Below, piece by piece: positions 1-12,516 of a stretch of 64,000 nt of DNA (the first letter of the stretch is position 1; each line of letters opens with the position of its first letter). Position numbers and translations under genes: made by a program. This DNA is from Arbacia lixula (lineage: Eukaryota; Echinodermata; Echinoidea; Arbacioida; Arbaciidae). The notes beneath the pieces are model-generated. The model was not told where the DNA came from, searched no databases, and worked only from the letters and a program-made list of their open reading frames with translations. The DNA lies in the NCBI GenBank assembly GCA_963669155.1, contig OZ022584.1, forward strand, positions 15,106,179 to 15,170,178, read 5' to 3'.

Positions 1-427
1 AATCTGTAGCCCTCATACTACCTTTTCTCCTTGATACTATCACAGTAGGGTCTGGGCTTGTAGATTACATTTGAAACTGTGACTACATGGAGGTCATGTT
101 ATTTATGTATGTGTTCATTTTCCTCCCATTTGTAGAATGTACAAATGAAATAAATTACAAATGCATGTAAATTGTGAAAAAAATATGTATATTTTAGTTT
201 TAATGTACCCAGCTTATGCCTGATGACACATAATACATAAGCTGTATTTTTCAGTGAAGATATCTCTACACGGAAACATTGGCTTCATTTCTACAGTGAT
301 ACAGTCTGAAATATTTATGTAAAGATCAGAGCATGGGCTAGGTCCAATCACATCAGGAATACTACACATCTTTTGGGAAAGGAAGTGACTGGAACTGAGA
401 GTAGACAGGGTCAAGATACAATGGCCC

Positions 428-712
428 ATATTCAGGTCTGAGATTTATTGCACACAGTGTGCTCAACCTGGACTAACTTTATAGGATGCCTAGTAAAATA
501 TGAAACATTATCATTGATTCAATATAATTGATTTTGTCCTCGGAATCACTATGGTATTGAGTTTGTCCACATTATAATTACATAGTGAATAATTAAACTG
601 ACACACTGGTTTGATTCTGTGATGGAAATCAATGATTTTGTGAAAGCATTGATCAGATGATATGTTTTGTGCCCTATAAAGTTACTGTAGTCTACATTAA
701 GTATGTGGTCTA
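428..712. repeat. Dispersed palindromic repeat, family A (copy 1 of 3)
   Basis: Shares long stretches with 57080-57395 and, more diverged, 31320-31570. Common blocks include GGACTAACTTTA near one end, a central ATTGATTTTGTCC, and CCxxATAAAGTTA near the other. The outer parts read roughly as inverted copies of each other, as in a short non-autonomous DNA transposon. No target-site duplication could be assigned. Confidence 0.55.
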
Positions 713-2068
713 CCAGTAAGTGAAACTACCCTAGTGAATACAGGCCACTTTAAAGACATCTAGAGTGTACTTGTATCTTCCAAGAATACATGTACATGCA
801 AATTACATAAAATACATTTACATTGCAAATGTACCAGTACATCATTTTTATGGATTTGGTTTTGCATGTTGTAATAACAAATGCCATGCTGATCTGGAAG
901 TCTGTTTTACTATGTACATACAATATGAACTGGGCTGAGGATACAGAAATGTTTGATTAAAACAACACTATCTTTTCACTATTTCAAAGTTTGTGTAACC
1001 TTGCATATGAGCTACAGTCAAACAACTGTACATGTAGGATCATGTTTCTATTAATTTATTTTCTAGATCCACTCTAAAAAATAAAAAAACTGTGACTCTG
1101 CCCATATACATAATGTTCATGTTATTGTACACTGCTCGAACATGTTGTATTGTCATAGCCCACACAAAATCTGGATGTTTGCGAAAGAACGATACCAGTA
1201 CGAAAATACATGTATGAGCAGGCATTGTATTTCAGGCAAACATGCTATAACAGCGTACTGTATGTGAAACAGGTGATGCTAATGCGATATGAATCTTATT
1301 ACAGTGAAATCTATACACAACTGCTCAAGGGAGACAGGAACTGTAGTCTCTATAGGCAGGTGGTCTTTATGTACAGGGTTACTTTAACAAAAGGTTTCAA
1401 TGAGAAATACCTTTGAAGGGAAACATAACAATGTGGTCTCATACACAAGTCAGTGACAAGTGGTCTTTCTAGACAGGTTTTGCTTATGCTCAAATGTTTC
1501 TAATAGCATGAATATCACCATTACTCCAGTGCGAACACCATTCATCTTCCTTATGAGTTCGAACAAAGGCGGGTTTTGTAGCAAAAGGGTTGTTTTATGC
1601 TTTAAAGCAATTCCTAGATCTTTCTGGAATTCCTTGCGGACAGCAAGAAATTGCTTTTACTAGCACGCAATTGCTAATTTTGAATACTTACATATTCAAG
1701 CCATAGGCTACCAAAATCTTTTGCTCCTTTTTATGCATACGGTCCAATGTGTTACCATGGAACTGCTCGAATGTGGTTCCTCCACATTTAAATATAATGT
1801 TATGTATATGTTCTTAACCTCTCTTTGATAAGTTATACATCTCAGAAGCCATCGGCTTTCTGGTGATGCCTTATACTCATTGTTCATGAAAGTTGTTTAT
1901 TCTTGTTTGTTCAATGAATAAAGAATTGAAATTGAAAATGTTCATTTTTCATTTGTTGTACTTGAATGTTATGTTTGTCTCGGATTACTCGTATTTTTTT
2001 ACATTGTTATTGTTTTTACTTTGTTGAATTTGAATGTGGAAATAAATAAATGAAAATGAAAATATAGG

Positions 2069-2099
2069 TTGTTGCTGCTGTTGTTGTTGTTGTTGTTGT
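2069..2099. repeat. (TTG)n microsatellite
   Basis: A run of TTG with two TGC interruptions, starting just inside the intron downstream of the CCDC186-like exon that ends at 2111. On the minus strand it reads as CAA and gives a false polyglutamine extension if the exon is read through its donor site. Confidence 0.85.
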
Positions 2100-2110
2100 A
2101 CGCATCTCAC

Positions 2111-5100
2111 CTGATCCACTCTGTTCACCATCTCCTGCTGCAGCTGACCAATAGCCTTCTTCGCTGCCATGTCATGTGACACCTGCCTCTCCCTGGCAAC
2201 AGCAAGCTCCTTCTTCCTCTGTTCCGCCTCCCTCTCCAACTGGTGTGGGAGGAAAACATTTCAACATTAAACTCACAAAGACAATAGGTTCTATACCCTT
2301 CAGATGGCTATATCCTTTGGAAGAGGATTAAAAGGAATTAACACAGCACATAATCGCTTGTATTGACTATTTGCTCTGCACAAGAAATGTTCTTCACATA
2401 CATGTAGCAATAAAACAATAATTCAATTCTGCAATTTTAACACACTAGACACTACAAAGTATCAAATACGTGAGTGGAGGTACATATGTACATAATGTAT
2501 AAGCTTTTTTTAGTTAACATATATTTATTCCAATTATCATGTATACATGATTTGAATCAAATCTTCCCCTATTGTATGTGTTTACTATTGCATGTACATT
2601 TCTACTTTGTAGACTAATGTGCACTCACTATTCTGCTGAGCATGAGAATTAATAAATGGTGCAAGATGTCTACAGTACATACACAACAGACATGTACATA
2701 CAGTTAAGGCCATACGTCATTGAGACAAAAATAATGAAGATTGTTTGGCCTTAACAATCCGTCAGTTCTACACATTATTCCATATGGCTGGCTCAAAGCA
2801 AACTTAAATATCCATGAATTTGTATGGCCTGTGAGGCTGAATTTCTGCTCCTTTCTTTATTGCCAATATATATTTCTCATTACCATGGGCAATATGATGC
2901 TCAGTGAGCCAGTTGGTTTTTCAAGGCCTGGGGGTGCTTTACCAAGCTGATCTTAAGCTAAGAACGACTGGTGACCTTTTCTTGTGCTAAATCAGATTCT
3001 CAATGATTTTGATTCCCATCAAGTGTAAATCTGATGTTTATAAATTAAGATTCTTGTTGTTAACAATTTTCTGAATACAAAGTTTACATGTACTTGGTTT
3101 CTTATAATCTTAAAAACAGAGAAAAAGTATGCATGATGAATCATTTCGGGGGGAGGGGGGCAGTATTGTACTGTAAACTTGAGTTTAGCTACCTCTCTGT
3201 ATGCTTAAACATGTTTGTGTTTAAATATTAATAGATTAACAAAAGCTTGTACCCAAAACTCAGCAATTCAAAGGAAACCCTAATCTATATGTGTAAACTC
3301 ACCTCAAACAGACTTTGGACCATCTTTCAGACTTCTTGTGATTTCCATAAGATTATGGTCTCAAATAATCAGAGGTAAACAATGCACTTTGCACATTAAT
3401 TGTTTTCAATTAAGAATTTGAATTCATACTAGTAAGACATACATTGTAACTACATTATGTATGCACTATGCAGTATCTCCCATTAAGTATGTTAAGACTA
3501 TTAGATCCATAATCAATGGAGTGCTATTCTGCCCAGGCTATGGGTCCCATTCTTGGTTCATTTCAGGATACAAGGAAAGAGTCATCGCTAAAGTATCAAA
3601 ATTGTTACAATCAAGCAAAATCAGGACCCAGCGACTACAGATTGATTCTTGCTGTGATTATGGCCAAGGACTATTACCTCTACGATCCTTGACCTTTAAC
3701 GACCTGATAGAAAAAAAATAAATATATTCAAATATACTAGTACAATATCTCTGGCTGAAGACATTCCATTTACATATGCTTGGTTATACATATACTGTGC
3801 ACACTAAAAATAAACTTCACATGTGCACTACAATGGGGATACTGCAGAGTATTTCATGCAAAGTCTCTGCATGTGGTAAATATATGTACGTAATTGTATT
3901 CAAACAAGAAATTAATGTACAGTAGTTCACCTCTTTAATGCGAACAAGGTGCACTTTGTGGATGGCTTCCGATTCTCTCTTCACATCTAGTTCCATCCTG
4001 TCCCTTTCCTGCTCAATACCTGCATGCTGGGTAGACTGTGCCTGAACAGCAGCTTGCAGACTGGAAGTGTTCATAAAGGAAATCACAAAATCAGACTCGT
4101 AGTTAATCTGGATGCCATCACTTCACTTCATTAGCTCTTACACACACACAGGAGATATAGTGAAGGTGATCTTTCCATGCATTCACCAACAAAATATGCA
4201 GTCAAATCTCTACCTGAGTGACCATGTAGAATTACAGTACAGTACAATTGTAGGGATGATCTTCTGTGCATTAATCATACCCCCACTTGCAAACAACTGT
4301 ATGCACTATGTGTGCCACTTTAGGATAGGAAATATATCCAGGCAGGAAATTAGGCAGGATTAGTTTCGTATTATCACATGAACATGTATGGACAATTGTT
4401 TGTAACAAGCTGTAATAACTTTTGTATGTACAGTATGTATTGTACATACAGTACATGTACAGTTGGCAGCAAAATTATTCAACCCCCCTCTCATTTTTGA
4501 CATTCTGTCATAATGAATAACATTGCAACAGCAGATTGCTACTAAACTGTTAAGATGGATTCTCACCCGTGGCAAAAACAAACAATACAGTAACATTTGA
4601 CATCTAAGAGGGTACTTTGATAGGGAAATTTATCAAATTACCTCAATCTTACACTGTATGTGATACTTGCACACTTTAACACCAGGACATGTGCATAATT
4701 TGTTTACCTAGCACAGTTAAAGTTACAGGGGATGTACATTTAGCATTTATGGGGAGATGAATCTCAAGTAGTATACGATGCAACAGTGCGGCATCTGCAT
4801 ATCACACAATGTACAGTAGTCTTGCCTTCTGACTGTTTATGAATGTTAGTACTGGGGAATGTTTTGTTTTGTTGTAGGCTCGGGCATCAACCTTGTCACA
4901 AGCCTGCATATCATGTGTAGAAGTACAGCACAGTACACAACTCAAAGTCCCCCAGTTTACAACTGTCCCCCCACAAACCTGAACACAATTCTTGAATGAA
5001 TAATTATTTTTTGCTATGAATACAACACATAAAAGTACATTCACTTTACCTCTGCAACTTGGCTTCTGCATGGCAGTACTTTTTCTTCCAGTCCTCAACC

Positions 5101-6326
5101 AGCTTCCGCAGCTTGCTGTTATCAGTCGTGTCAGCTTGGCTGTGGTCATCACTGTCCGTTTCAGCAGGAAGCCCAATGACCAGTGATTCACTCCCTCTCT
5201 CGCCATTCTGTGGCGAATCAAGCTCGGCGGCTAACTCACACAGTAGCTCGTCCTCAATATTAATCGTGTCTTTTGAATGCTCTGAACCAAGATTTCGGCC
5301 CGATGTATTACCTGTCGGGCTGTCAGACCGAGACGGTGGCTGGGAATCACAGAGATTGCTAGAGGGCGACGTACACTCAGTTGCCACGGTAACTAATGAA
5401 GCTGCAGCACCTGTGGAATGTTGAATATCTGTCTCACTCATGCAGACTGGTGGGTTGTTTTTCTGACCATGTGTTTCTATGCCAATGTTTGATGAACTAT
5501 TTGACCCACATTCTTCGTCTGCCTCCTCTGCAATTTCTACGCTCCCGCCATCACTGCTCATACGTTCACTGACCACTTCTGGTGATAATGCCCGAGAAAC
5601 GAGAACATCTTTCGTAACAGCCGTTGGACATTCTTCTAAAATGGAGCCTGTTTTCACCTCACTAACATTTCCTACATCTGTGGCATCAATATTATTGTTG
5701 AGACTTTGGTTATCATCTTTGTGTTCTGTCCTACAGGGAGCTTCCACAGGAAGATCAGAAGGTAATGCTGACTTTGTATTTTCTTCCGGAATGTTTTCAA
5801 CGTCTGGTTGACTTATGCTACTGTCTACAGACTGTCCGCTCTCCTCCCCTCCTCCTTCTCCTCCTCCACCGTCTTTAGCATCTAATCTTTTGTGGCAGGA
5901 TTGATTTTGTTCCTCTAGGACAGAATCCTCCTCTCTCAGAACTGCTGTGTTATCTCCTAGTCCTGTCCCATCCCCAGATTTATCTTCCTTAGTCTCAACA
6001 TCAGTAATGGATGGACGTTCCCCATCCTTCCCTCCCCCATCCTCCTCTTCTAGTGCCTCACATTGGTCATCACCTTCCATGCTTCTACTACTCATCTGCT
6101 TCAATTCGGATTCCGATGACCCTGTCACTGCAGACTCCGCTACATGCTGCTGTGTTTCTTCATCAGCAGTTTCTACTGGTGGAATGCCTTCACTGGCTTT
6201 TTGTAATGAAGGGTCCTGATTGGCGGATTCTTCTGGCGAAGCACCCTCATTGGCTGTCCCAAGGCCTGGAGTGTCTCCCACCGGCTCCTCAGTGGAGGAA
6301 ACCTGTTTCCCAGACTCTTCTTCCAT
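2111..6326 (-). CDS. CCDC186: CCDC186-like coiled-coil protein, N-terminal part (3' end off window)
   Basis: Three coding exons are seen: 6326-5050 (start exon, which begins at 6397), 4060-3931 and 2239-2111. Phases agree: AG|T across the first junction, then phase 0. The first 425 codons are acidic and low-complexity, then NIEDELLCELAAELDSPQNG, like the EDLLEEIESELL..NG segment of vertebrate CCDC186 (C10orf118), then a helical start (KLRKLVEDWKKKY). The second exon (44 codons) and third (43 codons, with DMAAKKAIGQLQQEMVNRVD) match the [20 protein letters not shown] block of the family. An in-frame TGA lies six codons before the ATG, fixing the start. The family acts with Golgi/dense-core-vesicle sorting machinery and is nearly all coiled coil. 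The long acidic N-terminus is unusual for the family. Identity is by remembered similarity; the C-terminal coiled coil and exon count are unseen. Confidence 0.75.
2900..3030. repeat. Half copy of dispersed palindromic repeat, family B
   Basis: Contains CTTAAGCTAAGAACGACTGG, GTGACCTTTTCTTGTGC and AAATCAGATTCTCAAT, which match one arm of the better preserved element at 58906-59182. Only one arm is recognisable here. It lies in the 2240-3930 intron of the CCDC186-like gene. The rest of that intron shows nothing else recognisable. Confidence 0.5.
4061..5049 (-). other. Intron of CCDC186-like gene; no other feature
   Basis: Bounded by a GTAAAG donor (minus strand, next to 5050) and a CTTCCAG acceptor (next to 4060). 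AT-rich with several TACATGTA-like octamers. No repeat or RNA gene recognised. Confidence 0.6.
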
Positions 6327-7004
6327 ACCTGTGTCTTCCAGTCAAGGCTTCACAGCCTTCATTCCTCACAAGAAGCAGCTAGTCCATGTTAACAATCCTG
6401 CAAAGAACAGAAAATAACAAATACAGGGTTGCCCTATCAATCAGTAAGTGCCATTCATAGCAGATTTAGAAAATGATAAGAAAACTTGCTTACAAACACT
6501 TTTTTGGTCAAGGTGTCAATATGTCATTTGTAAAGTTCCTTTCTTAGTACACAGATATATTCTTATAAGACTAATTTGTTACTAGCTGTTTTTTGTATGT
6601 TTATTGCGAGGAATGCGAGCAGCAACATCACTACTCACAAGATTCATCAACATTCACGTCAATGCCCTGGCCCGGAGTGACAGCACATCGATCATCACAC
6701 ATTAACCAGAAATTGTAACTGGATTTTTTAATGTTAGATTTCATTATTTAAATCATCATTTCTAACTTTGTCTTTAGGGAGATCACGATAAAGCACAAAA
6801 TTCAACACTTGCATGACTTGTTATGATTCTGAGACCTGACAATTTGATGTCACATTACATGTACATGCCATAACATGTGCAATATCAAATAATATAGAGT
6901 CTAAATTAAGGTGGGTGGTCATGGTGGTGCTAGAAACAACGACTGACCAACTCCGTCTTGCACCAAACCTAACCTTAGTTATATCTTTGAAACATTTACT
7001 TACC
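6327..7004 (-). other. 5' UTR exons and first intron of CCDC186-like gene (proposed)
   Basis: On the minus strand exon 2 begins at 6397 after a good acceptor (TTTTCTGTTCTTTGCAG), 71 bases before the ATG. The best upstream donor is TTGTG|GTAAGT, with the exon ending at 7004, so a non-coding first exon probably runs from 7004 rightwards to about 7200. Joining the two gives an upstream ORF of eight codons ending in the exon-2 leader, followed by a second six-codon uORF. The transcription start is not defined, and no TATA box was recognised. Confidence 0.4.
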
Positions 7005-7204
7005 ACAACATGCAGAACGTCGACCGTGTAAATCACCACGTAGGCTACCCATGCCAGATCCAGTTAACACACAATGGAGTTAGTTCCAGAAGCACCTGTG
7101 CACGATCAGTGTCACACTCTCAGTCTCAGCTCGCAGTGCACAGTACAGTCCGGTGCATGATCGCATACGTCATTCACATCAGTTCGCTCTGGGTACGGTG
7201 TATA

Positions 7205-8608
7205 CTGTACAGTGAGTAGTGAAGCTATTTTCGTACTTCATTGATGATACGGTACGAGATCGACGATCCGCTATGTTTTTTTCGTCACTGATCACGTGAT
7301 CTCTCACTTCCGTATTTACTCTCTTCTATGGTAGGCCAAATGTACTCGTGTGACCGATAATGTTCTTTTAATGAATTATTTCATTTAATTACCTGTTCAT
7401 TCCCGGGATTCATTCATCAAACAATTTATGATTGATTAAGATCAATTAATGAATCTTTATACTCGAACATTGTATATCTATAATTCAAGTTCCTTCATAA
7501 ACTCTTATTGAAATCGTTTGCAGAAAAAACATGTATTTTATACAACAATAATTAAACACGATAAAAATAATTTAGGAAAAGCATATTGCCAAAATATTTG
7601 TCATCAGTTGTACAGTTTGATTGAAATCAATGTTGATTGTGCCATTTATATACCAATTACATATTCAGTACAAACTCAGTTGTGAACTGTCATTGAATGG
7701 AATATATAAATATATTTATACTTCCAAATACCCTGGTAGATATTTTGATTGCATGTAATAATTTGTTCATATTTTGTTGCCATTATCAAGTGCTTTATTA
7801 TTCATTTACATCTATTTATGTTTTCTCTCCACATACTAGGTGAATGGTTTAAAGTATAGAACTTGAAAGTATCGTGTAACTTATTCAAAGTGAATTCAAT
7901 ATATGAATGACTCTCGTCGTGTTGGAATGACTACATGAATCTTGTAAACAATTATACGGCTTGTCAATGAGCACTGTCATCCAAGCTAGTACAATTTCAA
8001 CATGTAAAAACTGTTTAAGTGATGTAATACAATATTTTCACAGAGAAAACATATGAACAATTACGAAAAATACAATTTCCAAAAAAAAAAGATATATCAT
8101 CCTATTTAACATTGCAGACTTACCATTTGAAAATAAGTAAGCATCTGAGTTGTCTTAGTAAAGTAGTACCTCGCTTTGAGACATCTCATGATATTTGATT
8201 TGCCCAGATATGGGAAAATCTTGGGGCAAGTATTTTGAAAACTGGTTAGAACAAAGGTTAACTGCATGCATGCTGGGGTCTTATCGTTGCAAGATGGGCA
8301 TTTGTGGTTTGGCATGAAAAATGCATATCATATAGCACGATCGATTGCCTTGACGACAGGGGTACCATAAGCTCATGAAGTCAGTGTGCAATTTTGAGGG
8401 GTTAATTTGTTTTTATTCCAAAATCCCCGCCAGAGCTTTAGAAGAAGTTAAAGAAAATAGCAGATACATAATATATATACTACCCATAGTTCCCAGTTCC
8501 GAATTTCGTTATCCCTGCCAATAAAGTAATACCCAGAGATGTTTTATGAGGGAGTTGCCCATGCAAAAAAAAAATGATAGGAAGAATAGACCAGTCAAAC
8601 TAAAACAG
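7205..8608. other. Intergenic, no feature recognised
   Basis: AT-rich spacer between the presumed CCDC186-like promoter and the left inverted arm. Both strands were scanned for splice-bounded frames, simple repeats and hairpins; nothing supportable was found. Confidence 0.5.
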
Positions 8609-9107
8609 GGGCGGTATTCCGAAAACGAATTTAGGAAAAATTTTATTGTATCTCAGGGACTTAGGAAAAATTCTATCTTTTGGTATTCCGAAAAGCCAAC
8701 TTACAATAAAAGATAAAATTTTTATTCAAATGAGCTAGAGATAAAATTTTTATGTAAATGAGCCTCCGAGATAAAATTTTTATGCAAATGAGCTAAATCG
8801 GTATTCTGAAACGCACTTAGGAAAAAAAGTTAGGATAGAAGATAAAACAGCTCCCAAGCAATTTCATCTCCAGACGTACGCGCCTAGGCCCATAGCATTA
8901 CGTGCAAAAAATAATTCGCGCATTCAACTTTTTGCACATGTGCGCATCAAATGCAATAAGGCGCGCTGATAGACATTAGTGAGCTTTCGTTATGAGGACG
9001 GACGGGCTCCAGTGCGGTAATCCGACACCAAGATCGATCTGCGCATGCGCCACCGCCCGCTCTGGAATCCTCGCGGAGAATCGAGAACGTGAATTCTCCC
9101 TTGTAAA
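8609..9107 (+). mobile_element. Left arm of a long inverted repeat (transposon-like)
   Basis: Starts GGGCGGTATTCCGAAAA, with a second GGTATTCCGAAAA inside at about 8682 and GGTATTCTGAAAC at about 8806. The same blocks occur reversed and complemented at 21060-21168, with a further shared GAGCTTTCGTTAT block and CCCTTxxAAAAAAGTAT at the inner edge. Several copies of GATAAAATTTTTAT lie between. Two same-family ends in opposite orientation 12.5 kb apart suggest one large element, or two half copies. No target-site duplication or transposase frame was seen. Confidence 0.55.
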
Positions 9108-9960
9108 AAAGTATCATGATAATATCATGATATTTATATCATGATATTGCCGTCAGACCCGATGATGGTAAATTGGCACATCATTTTGTTAATATCATGA
9201 TATTATAAGTATCATGATAATATCATAATACAAATATCATAATATTATCATGATACTTTTTGGGGGGGTTTAAGGCAGACATGATCATGGTACAATATGA
9301 TGATAATATCATGATATTTTCTGCACTGTATCATGATAATTGTATCGTGATATGATGATGATGATAATTTGATGATTGGTATCATGATATTTGCTGCATA
9401 AAGTATCATGATACTTGTATCATGATACTTGTATCATGATATTTGCTGCTTAGTATCATGATACTTGTATCATGATATTTGCTACTTAGTATCATGATAC
9501 TTGTATCATGATATTTGCTGCTTAGTATCATGATACTTGTATCATGATATTTGCTGCTCATAGTATCATGGTACTTGTATCATGATATTTGCTGCTTGGT
9601 ATCATGATACTTGTATCATGATATTTGCTGATTGGTACCATGATACTTGTATCATGATATTTGCTGCTTAGTATCATGATACAAGTATCATGATACTCCA
9701 CAGCAAATATCATGATACAAGTATCATGATACTAAGCAGCAAATATCATGATATAAGTATCATGATACTATGCAGCAAATATCATGATACAAGTATCATG
9801 ATACTCCACAGCAAATATCATGATACAAGTATCATGATACCAAGCAGCAAATATCATGATACAAGTATCCTGATACCAAGCAGCAAATATCATGATACAG
9901 ATATCATGATACTTGTATTACGATACTATGCAGCAAATAGTGTGATACAAATATCATGAG
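9108..9960. repeat. Palindromic ATCATGATA satellite with mirror-reversed halves
   Basis: The main block has a unit of about 36 bases containing GTATCATGATACTTG, TATCATGATATT and TGCTGCTTA, repeated from about 9380 to 9670. From about 9675 to 9900 the same unit is reversed and complemented (AAGCAGCAAATATCATG). The two halves can pair across a centre near 9685, and each unit is itself built of the palindrome GTATCATGATAC. More diverged ATCATGATA motifs occupy 9108-9380. The open frame across it is a by-product of the repeat. Confidence 0.9.
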
Positions 9961-11929
9961 ATCAATGTATCCAATGTTGTACTTTTACAGGATAATACAG
10001 AATGGGAAGTTGATTTTGTTTCCTGTAATCCGAGAGTCTAATGGTCAAGTAGCATTCACTAGCAGAGGTACATCCATTCATGGCGTGGCAACACTGTTTT
10101 AAAAATAAAAGAAGAATAGATGTACATATTACAATAGCAATACATGTACAATACAACATTGAACCTCTCACTTTTCACAGGGAATCTTACAAAAAACACT
10201 CATGGACAATCTTTGAAGTAAAATATTGAACATTTTATTAAGGAACAATAGTTATGGGAACTACAAAACCCACTGACATCATGATATTTACGTTTAAAAA
10301 TAAAACAATGGAACATAAAAAAACCCCTACCTAGCAAGTCATAATTAAAGGTTCTTACATGTGCTACACTGTACATGCACATATTTGAATAATTCAAAGG
10401 GTTACAATGCAAAATTATTCTAAAACTGAACAGCAAATTTACTCTGTGGATTAAAGGAGTGCTCATGGATCCATCGTTGGAAACTGCTTTCAATGAAAGC
10501 TGGAATAGAGGGGAAAACTTTTAAAAAATGAGAAAAAGAGAGTTATGAATTATTCAATAAAACGAACAATCACTGCCAGAAACATAAATACAACATGATC
10601 TAATGCAAAACGTTCAATTCAACCAAGACACTGACTTACTTGTGCCCTCGCATAAGAATCTACATTAGCATGTTTTTGCATGTATGAACTACTGGTAATA
10701 CAAAAGTCCCTCTCTTTCAAAAAAGAAAAACATTTTTTGATGAAAATGTGTTACATATTAACTAAGTGTATCATGACTATACTTCATGATACATGTAGAC
10801 AAAATCAAATGAAGAGTGTATGTATAGCAAGCTTTGTGCATGGTTGCACGACAGTGCGACCTCGGGTTTCAATTCACATGGATTGGCAAATTGCATTAAT
10901 TTCTTTTTACATATGTACATGTGTTTTCCATTCCATTCAATAAAAAAGTTAAATTTGAAAATGTTTCAAGGACTGGATAGCGTCTATGGGTGCTAATCAC
11001 ACAAAGCTATAACACAATGTGTACTACATATGCCTTGAGCATGGTAGACCCTCTAGTTACACATACAATATGTATGTACATGTAGATTACTGTAATACAG
11101 TGCATTAATCTATAGATTCTGAGCAAACAAATAAGAACATGTACATATGGCAAACTTACAACCATGACATGCAGATTTGGTCACGATTAGTATATATACC
11201 GTGAGCACTTATATTTGAGCCACAGACTGTGGCGTAATTCCTTTTTGTATTTTGTTTATTCTTTTGAAAATTACATTTTATGGCCCGTCCTTTTTATAAA
11301 CATCTGCAAACTTCATGAAAGTTTGCACATATCACGTATCTTTGGGATACCAACTGTGAAATTTTAAAGTCAGAGGTACTATAACTCCCGTAGAATAAAT
11401 GAAAATCTAACTACATGTAGTTTTCACTGAGATTTGATTATTTTTGTGGTATGCAAAAAGAAATTAGGCTTGATCAATTATCAAAGATTATATCCTCAAA
11501 ACCAAATATTACGCTTTGTTGATTTAAGGGAAAGGTAGCCACTCTCTCTCAAATGATGACAAAGTCAGGAAACTTTCAAAATGAGGTCTGCAAAAGAGAC
11601 GGGCTACCTTTAAACTTCTTAGATGGCTTTACCGGTACATAACAACAAGTATCAAGGAAAATCAGGAACTCAAAATCACTCTACAAATCCTGAACACACA
11701 CAAACCAGATAGTGTATTGCACATTGATACATTCGAACAGACCAGTGCATTGCAGCTTTGGTTCAGACTTTCGCATGAATACATTATTTTCCCGAGTATA
11801 CAAGAGATAGTCTTACATGTGATATCAGCAGATAAAATTACATGTATAAAGCTTATAGTAAGCCTGTGATGAATAGTCTCACTGGTTGATAATCTGTTTA
11901 TTCAGAAAAAATGATAATTAAGACTAGAG
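9961..11929. other. Intergenic, no feature recognised
   Basis: Interior of the inverted-arm structure. AT-rich with scattered TACATGTA octamers. No splice-bounded frame or clear repeat was recognised. A weak similarity to the TTGACCTTTGACCT repeat begins near its right edge. Confidence 0.5.
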
Positions 11930-12516
11930 CATTTTGACTGCCACAGTCGATAAACAGGTCTCTGCCTTAATGCACCTAATTTAAATTAGTACTCATCTTC
12001 ATTCAGAAAACTTGTGTTTGGTAGAAATTGGACCACTGAATTAATAATTTTGCCAAAGTCCATTGATCTTTGACCTCTAAGGAATTTGACCTCTAATCTC
12101 CACAGTCTATCTCTGTTAATTTAATACACTTCGGATCAAGATTGGTGCAAAATAGATAATCATATTTCTAGATATTTGGAGAAACTAAAGATCACATTTT
12201 GGGCTGTAAAAAAAAAGGCAAACTTTGACTACGTTAAATGACCTTTCAGGCATTTTTTGAATCATATTGTTACAAAGTTTGTTTGTGGTCTGTCTTTGTA
12301 GCATGCTTGGTTGGAACAGGACCATTGGATTAAATGTGACGAATATCAGATTTCAAATGTTGGCATTTTGACTAATGTTCAATACCTTTGAACTTTGACA
12401 CTAATTTTACACAGATTTCAAATGTTGGCATTCTGACTAATGTTCAATGACCTTTTGAACTTTGACACTAATTTTACGCAGTAAATTGGTTTTACAAATT
12501 CCATGAACATGTACTA

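Larger units (their letters stand above)
1..2110. other. Probable intronic sequence of the CCDC186-like gene; no exon seen
   Basis: The last supported exon of the minus-strand gene ends at 2111 with a GTGAGA donor, so this stretch should be its next intron. No open frame here resembles the following coiled-coil segment of the family, so later exons are presumably beyond the left edge. The only structure noted is a dispersed repeat at 428-712 and a TTG/CAA run at 2069-2099. Short ORFs here are ordinary chance frames. Confidence 0.5.

Noticed and set aside
2101..2239. Polyglutamine extension of the CCDC186-like exon
   Set aside because: The glutamines come from a CAA run beyond a strong GTGAGA donor at 2110, so they are intronic.
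5059..6417. Serine-rich plus-strand ORFs opposite the CCDC186-like exon
   Set aside because: Antisense shadows of the acidic Glu/Ser-rich coding exon.
9380..9900. CRISPR-like regular array
   Set aside because: Repeats are contiguous palindromes with no unique spacers, and reverse orientation midway; eukaryotic context.
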